This document shows, one piece after another, positions 60,097-64,000 of a stretch of 64,000 nucleotides of DNA. The position numbers were made by a program, and so were the translations under genes. Source of the stretch: an uncultured Oscillospiraceae bacterium (GTDB taxonomy: Bacteria; Bacillota; Clostridia; Oscillospirales; Oscillospiraceae); contig CAJUSG010000002.1 of assembly GCA_910589085.1 (NCBI GenBank), positions 1-64,000 on the forward strand, read 5' to 3'. Under the pieces are notes generated by a model. The model was given only the letters and a program-made list of their open reading frames with translations. It made no database searches and was not told the DNA's origin. Position 1 is the stretch's first letter. Each line of letters opens with the position of its first letter.

Positions 60097-60694
60097 ATTC
60101 CGCCGGGGCCGTCTCAAAGAGGACCCATACCCCGTCCATCTCCACCGCCAGGCCCTGGTCCGTCATGGCGTACCGGGCGGACAGGTCCTGGGAGAAGTTG
60201 GTCTGCCCGTCCATCTCGGGCACCGTGTTGATGTAGGCGGTAACATTCTGCGCCCCGTCCACCTCTCCGGAGAAGGGGCGGCCGGTGGACCAGTACAGAA
60301 CTCCGTCCACCATGATGGCGGCTCGGAATACATCCCCGCCGTTTTGAGAAAATTCCGCGCTGACCGCACCCGGTGTGGGCTCCGTGGGCTCTGGTGTGGG
60401 CTCCAAGGAGTCGTAAACGGTGTTCTCCCCATCCGTGCCGCCGCTCATCGCCTCCCCCGGCAGACACTCGGCCCCTCCGGACAGCTGCGCGCTGGAGGCG
60501 GTACAGCTCTTGTCGCCACCGCCGCCCAGGTTGACCGCCCCGTAGCCCAGCGCCAGCACCACAGCAAAGCTGGCCGCCAGGCCCAGCCAGGTCCCATAGC
60601 TGTGCCGGACCCTGGGCCGGCTGTACTCCTCCGCCTCCCGGATCAGGTCGTCGTCCAGCAGGCCGATGGCGTCCAAAATATGTTCTGTGTTCAT
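60095..60694 (-). CDS. Anti-sigma-factor-like membrane protein
   Basis: 199 residues: acidic cytosolic N-terminus, one transmembrane helix (about 36-57), a Thr/Pro/Glu spacer (PTPEPTEPTPG) and an extracellular domain with a Trp/Asp pattern. Translationally coupled to the sigma factor gene (ATGA overlap), so it is probably its anti-sigma factor or a cell-surface sensor. Confidence 0.72.
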   Translation of the reverse strand: MNTEHILDAIGLLDDDLIREAEEYSRPRVRHSYGTWLGLAASFAVVLALGYGAVNLGGGGDKSCTASSAQLSGGAECLPGEAMSGGTDGENTVYDSLEPTPEPTEPTPGAVSAEFSQNGGDVFRAAIMVDGVLYWSTGRPFSGEVDGAQNVTAYINTVPEMDGQTNFSQDLSARYAMTDQGLAVEMDGVWVLFETAPAE

Positions 60695-61251
60695 ACCGCT
60701 ACCCCCTCCCGTTCCAGCTCCAGCTTCAGTCTGCCCCGCATCCGGTGGAGTTTGGATTTTATCTGTCCCACGCTCATCCCAAACCGGTCCGCCAGCTCGT
60801 TCAGGGGCTCCAGGTGGAAGTACCGCCGGACGAACAGGGCCCGGTCCGCCTCGCTCTGGCGGCGGAGAAAGGCGGAGATCAGGGCCGCCGTCTCCCCGGC
60901 CTCCAGATTCTCGTCGGGGCGGCGGCGGTCGGGGAGGCAGTCCTCCAGCTCATGGAGGGCGATCTCCACCTGACTGCCCCCCCGCTTGGCCGCCTTGAGC
61001 CGCCGCCACCGGTCCAGGGACAGGTTCCGGGTCAGTTTCCCGAAGAAGGCGGACAGGACGCCCGGCCGCTGGGGCGGCATGGCGTTCCAGGCCCGGAGCC
61101 AGGTGTCGTTGACGCACTCCTCCGCGTCCTCCTCCCGGTCCAGAATCCGCCGGGCGATGGTGTGGCAGTAGGCGCCATATTTCTCCTCGCTGGCCGAAAT
61201 GGCCTGCTGGGACCGGGCCCAGTACAGGTCAATAATGGCTGTGTCCTCCAT
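60691..61251 (-). CDS. Sigma-70 family (ECF-type) RNA polymerase sigma factor
   Basis: 186 residues. Region 2: YCHTIARRILDREEDAEECVNDTWLRAWNAMPP; region 4: LNELADRFGMSVGQIKSKLHRMRGRL. ATG 61251 with GGAGG seven bases ahead; upstream Met codons lie in repeats. Confidence 0.92.
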   Translation of the reverse strand: MEDTAIIDLYWARSQQAISASEEKYGAYCHTIARRILDREEDAEECVNDTWLRAWNAMPPQRPGVLSAFFGKLTRNLSLDRWRRLKAAKRGGSQVEIALHELEDCLPDRRRPDENLEAGETAALISAFLRRQSEADRALFVRRYFHLEPLNELADRFGMSVGQIKSKLHRMRGRLKLELEREGVAV

Positions 61252-61281
61252 GGGGGAACCTCCTTTTCTCTCTGCCTCCTG

Positions 61282-61325
61282 CCTCTCCCTCTGGGAGAGG
61301 TGGCCGCGAAGCGGCCGGAGAGGGC
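61282..61325. repeat. Double-hairpin repeat (REP-like)
   Basis: CCTCTCCC/GGGAGAGG and GGCCGC-gaa-GCGGCC hairpins, then GGAGAGGG; built like 9256-9318. Confidence 0.65.
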
Positions 61326-61353
61326 CGTCATTCTGTTTCATGCCGGCGAAGAC

Positions 61354-61464
61354 GGCGCGCCGGGTCGTCGCGCCCTACATGGCACGGCGTAGGGGCGCAT
61401 ATCATGCGCCCGCCTGTTGGCAGGGCCTTCCGGCGGCCTGCGGGCGGATAATATCCGCCCCTAC
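61354..61464. repeat. Cluster of palindromic repeat pieces
   Basis: A half copy of the dispersed element (61354-61379, ending GTCGTCGCGCCCTACA) and two short palindromes (61389-61413, 61440-61464), related to 727-752. No gene lies in 61252-61522. Confidence 0.75.
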
Positions 61465-61478
61465 ATTATAACAGACGC

Positions 61479-61519
61479 AAAAACCGCGCCAAAGGTTTCC
61501 TCTCCGGCGCGGTTTTTTT
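61479..61519. terminator. Terminator after the flavin reductase-rubredoxin gene
   Basis: AAAAACCGCGCC/GGCGCGGTTTTT stem with a 15-base loop; A and T tracts on both sides. Confidence 0.88.
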
Positions 61520-61522
61520 CAT

Positions 61523-62140
61523 TTATGCCAGAAGCTCGAAGTCAGAGGCGGGGTGCTTGCACAGGGGGCAGATATAGTCGGCGGGGAGCTCATCCCCCTC
61601 GTAGACATAGCCGCAGACGGTGCAAATCCAGCGTTTTTTCTCGCTGGGGGCGGGGGCGGCGGCGGGCTTGGGCTTGATGTGGGCCTGGTAGTAGCTGTAG
61701 GTGGCGCTGGGCGCGGAGGAGAGCACCCCGCCGTCCAGCACGTCGGCCAGAAAGAGGGTATGGGTGCCCAGGTCGGTGGCGGTGACCACTTTGCAGCTCA
61801 GCCAGGCGTTGGTGCCCTGGGTGACGTAGGGGATGCCGTCGGCGTCCTTGCCGGTGTGGGCGAAGCCGGCGAACTTATCCACGTCACGGCCCGACTGGAA
61901 GCCAAAACGCTTGAAAAGTTCGAAATCCGCCTCTTCAGACAGGATAGACACGGTAAACCGGCCCGTTTCCTTTACCATATCGTGGGTGTAATTGCCCTTG
62001 TTCACGGCGATGACGATGCGGTTGGGGTCAGTGGTGACCTGGATGGCGGTGTTGGTGATGCAGCCGTTGTCCTTGTCCCCGCGGCGGGCGGACAGCACAA
62101 ACAGACCGTAGCTCAGGGAATACATGACCTTGTTGTCCAT
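61523..62140 (-). CDS. Flavin reductase-rubredoxin fusion (high-molecular-weight rubredoxin type)
   Basis: 205 residues: FMN-binding flavin reductase domain (1-150; LSYGLFVLSARRGDKDNGCITNTAIQVT) and a C-terminal rubredoxin (CTVCGYVYEG, CPLCKHPASDF). The two-domain form works as an NAD(P)H:rubredoxin-type reductase for oxygen or nitric-oxide scavenging flavoproteins in anaerobes. Confidence 0.93.
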   Translation of the reverse strand: MDNKVMYSLSYGLFVLSARRGDKDNGCITNTAIQVTTDPNRIVIAVNKGNYTHDMVKETGRFTVSILSEEADFELFKRFGFQSGRDVDKFAGFAHTGKDADGIPYVTQGTNAWLSCKVVTATDLGTHTLFLADVLDGGVLSSAPSATYSYYQAHIKPKPAAAPAPSEKKRWICTVCGYVYEGDELPADYICPLCKHPASDFELLA

Positions 62141-62376
62141 AAAATTTCTCCTTTTTTGGTGTTGACGGGATAAAATCAGTCTACCACAGCTTACCCAAAA
62201 AGTCCAGCTAAAATTCCCGGGCGACTGTCCGCCAGCGGTGGATTTTATACCATTTGTTATATTTAGCCGAAATAATACACTTGAAAACCACCCAAAACAG
62301 TACTTTTTGGGGGTCAAAAGGGGGCAATAAGGGCCCTTGTTGGGGGCGTCCACCGTGGGCGGACAAAAAATTATGG

Positions 62377-62415
62377 TTGACATTGTAGACCAACCGTGGT
62401 ATGATAGGTCTACAA
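62377..62415 (+). promoter_or_regulatory. Promoter with BlaI-type operator
   Basis: TTGACA (62377-62382), 17-base spacer, TATGAT (62400-62405). Inverted arms TTGTAGACC (62383-62391) and GGTCTACAA (62407-62415) lie in the spacer and beyond the -10 box. The TGTA/TACA core is that of BlaI/MecI/CopY operators. Confidence 0.8.
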
Positions 62416-62439
62416 AGTAAACCAAAGGAGGTATCCACT

Positions 62440-62820
62440 ATGGACAACATCAATCTGACCAACAGCGAGTGGTACGTTTTGGACTGCCTGTGGGAGCACT
62501 CCCCCATGACGGTAATGGAGCTGGTGTCCGCCCTGGACCGGCGGCTGGGCTGGGCCAAGAGCACCACCATCACCACCCTGCGGCGGATGGAGGCCAAGGG
62601 GCTGGTGCTGTGCGCCATGGAGGGCCGCACCAGACACTATTCCCCCAACCTCCAGCGGGACCAGGCCGTCCGGGGGGAGACCCGCTCCTTCCTGGACAAG
62701 GTCTACCGGGGGAGCGTGGGGCTGATGGTGTCCGCCCTGGCGGAGGACAGAGCCCTGTCCCGGGCGGAGATTGACCAGCTGTATGAAATCCTGCGCAAGG
62801 CGGAGGAGGGACAGATATGA
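62440..62820 (+). CDS. BlaI/MecI/CopY family repressor
   Basis: 126 residues. Winged helix LTNSEWYVLDCLWEHSPMTVMELVSAL and WAKSTTITTLRRMEAKGLV, then a dimerisation/cleavage region. Cleaved by a partner M56 peptidase in characterised systems, here the adjacent gene. GGAGG before ATG 62440. Confidence 0.93.
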   Translation: MDNINLTNSEWYVLDCLWEHSPMTVMELVSALDRRLGWAKSTTITTLRRMEAKGLVLCAMEGRTRHYSPNLQRDQAVRGETRSFLDKVYRGSVGLMVSALAEDRALSRAEIDQLYEILRKAEEGQI

Positions 62821-64000
62821 GATGGCTGATTCAGTGGGCATTTACGTCCTCGGTCCTTATTCTGACAGTTCTGGCGGTGCGCCTCCTCTTGAAGGATAAG
62901 CTGGCCGCCCGGCTGCGGTACGCCCTGTGGGGGGTGGTCCTCCTGCGGCTGCTGGTCCCCTTCCAGGTGGAGCTGCCCGCCGCCAGCTCCCTGCCGGTGC
63001 TGGCCTCCAACCTTGTCCCGGAGGTAGCCGACGTGGAGCTGTACGCCCTGCGCACCAACTCCCGGCCCCTTCCGGAGGAGAGCCTTGAGGAGATGAGAGA
63101 GAACGGCATAGGCGTGGGAAGCGTGCTGGGGACAACGGCCACGATTCACCAAATCGGTGATTGGGAATGGGAGGGGGGCCAGCGGTGCTTTGTCCTGTCA
63201 GAGGACAGCATTGATACCTACTTCTTCTACACTACTCTGCCCAAATTTCTAATGGCCCTCTGGGTGATCGGGGGCCTCTGCACAGCCTGGATCATATTCA
63301 GCTCCAACCGCTATTTCTTCGGGCGGCTGAGATATTACCGCCACGAGCTGGAGGGGGCGGACGCCCCCATCCCCGTCTACACGGCGGCGAACCTGCCCTC
63401 CCCCTGCCTGTTCGGAGTGCTCCGGCCCGCCGTCTACCTCACCCCCCGGACGGCGGACGACCCCGCCGCCCTGCGCCACGTGCTGGCCCACGAGCTCACC
63501 CACTACGCCCACAGGGACCACATCTGGTCCGCCCTGCGGTGCCTGGCCCTGGCCCTCCACTGGTACAACCCCCTGGTGTGGCTGGCGGTGGGGCTGTCCA
63601 AGCAGGACGGGGAGCTGGCCTGCGACCAGGGGGCGGTGGAACGGCTGGGAGAGGGGGAGCGCATCCCCTACGGCCGCACCCTGGTGGACATGGTGGCGGC
63701 GCGGTCCCTGCGGCCCCGTGACCTGCTGTCCTGCTCCACCGCCATGACGGGCGGGGAGAAATCCGTCAAGGCCCGGGTGCTGGCCCTGGTGAAGAAGCCA
63801 GAGACAGTGAAGACCGCCCTGTTCGCCGTGATTGCTGTCATCACTTTGGCGTCGGTGTTCGTCTTCGGAGGGCGGAACAGCGCCCAGGCCTACTCGGAGG
63901 AGCTCACCGCCTTTCTTGACCAGGTCAGGGACGTGCGTTCCATCTCTGTGGGAAATCCCCTCACCTCCAGCCAATTTTCCACCAGCGCTATCTCCGACCC
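62817..64000 (+). CDS. BlaR1-like M56 peptidase (cut by window edge)
   Basis: At least 394 residues. N-terminal helices (WAFTSSVLILTVLAVRLLL; YALWGVVLLRLLVPF), then the M56 zinc-protease motif VLAHELTHYAHRDH near 220-235 and the second-ligand region ACDQGAVE. A further helix (ALFAVIAVITLASVFVFG) precedes an extracellular domain that runs off the window. Sensor-protease for the repressor, with ATGA overlap. The ligand is unknown; no beta-lactamase is visible here. Confidence 0.92.
   Translation, partial: MRWLIQWAFTSSVLILTVLAVRLLLKDKLAARLRYALWGVVLLRLLVPFQVELPAASSLPVLASNLVPEVADVELYALRTNSRPLPEESLEEMRENGIGVGSVLGTTATIHQIGDWEWEGGQRCFVLSEDSIDTYFFYTTLPKFLMALWVIGGLCTAWIIFSSNRYFFGRLRYYRHELEGADAPIPVYTAANLPSPCLFGVLRPAVYLTPRTADDPAALRHVLAHELTHYAHRDHIWSALRCLALALHWYNPLVWLAVGLSKQDGELACDQGAVERLGEGERIPYGRTLVDMVAARSLRPRDLLSCSTAMTGGEKSVKARVLALVKKPETVKTALFAVIAVITLASVFVFGGRNSAQAYSEELTAFLDQVRDVRSISVGNPLTSSQFSTSAISD

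Noticed and set aside
61354..61464. Insertion sequence remnant with a transposase
   Set aside because: Only short palindromes are present; no transposase reading frame on either strand.

Overview
The window reads as chromosome of a GC-rich, low-oxygen-adapted Clostridia member, most likely Oscillospiraceae (Flavonifractor / Pseudoflavonifractor / Lawsonibacter type). The clues are about 60 percent GC, FabK in place of FabI, a T-box leader on leuA, a reverse rubrerythrin with rubredoxin, a stand-alone Spo0A-type DNA-binding domain, ClpC, YlmH and Clostridia-like small ribosomal proteins. This placement rests on gene content alone. No phage, transposase or CRISPR array was seen.

Layout. 1-2070: HflX (cut by the left edge) with an acetyltransferase reading frame that runs into it without a stop, a flavin reductase and ribosomal protein L31. 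2190-4260: sigma-A promoter, leucine-type T-box, leuA. 4298-14230: a twelve-gene type II fatty-acid operon on the minus strand (acpP-accB-accC-accD-accA-fabH-fabK-fabD-fabG-fabF-fabZ-MarR/FabT-like), with a strong promoter followed by a paired operator. 14480-24230: a minus-strand mannose-family PTS operon that carries its own HPr and enzyme I, an RpiR regulator, a phosphotriesterase-family lactonase candidate, a mannitol-phosphate-dehydrogenase-like protein, a HAD phosphatase, a YajC-like protein and a phosphomannose-isomerase-like protein. 24629-24703: tRNA-Thr(CGU). 24820-33326: DUF1576 membrane protein, ribF, truB, pyrF, pyrC, a HAD phosphatase, a membrane protein and a DEAD-box helicase.

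33411-33726 holds the most interesting item: a compact convergent pair of promoters around a 31-codon hydrophobic peptide, a shared 24-bp terminator hairpin and two direct repeats. This is the architecture of a par/Fst-type type I toxin-antitoxin locus. 33731-48700 is housekeeping and surface functions: HtrA-like protease, AI-2E-type permease, DegV, YlmH, PspC, glutamate dehydrogenase, two lipoproteins, a MATE pump, a YgiQ radical SAM protein and hemolysin III. 48850-53800: a 2x[4Fe-4S] ferredoxin, ClpC, a TVP38 membrane protein, then PerR, reverse rubrerythrin and rubredoxin as an oxidative-stress unit behind a palindromic operator.

53840-55720 is an AT-richer accessory patch: a zinc-ribbon/TM2 protein, two Xre regulators, a Spo0A-C protein and a remnant of a second rubredoxin 3' end. 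56024-58600 is rpmG-secE-nusG-rplK-rplA with a structured leader and no rplJ/rplL after rplA. The right end has a CNNM/CBS protein, a sigma/anti-sigma pair, a flavin reductase-rubredoxin fusion and a BlaI/BlaR1-like pair running off the edge.

Dispersed palindromic repeats (ends TGTAGGGCG...CGCCCTACA) lie in several gene gaps. One copy supplies the fabF stop codon and a related one is translated as the linker between the acetyltransferase and HflX.
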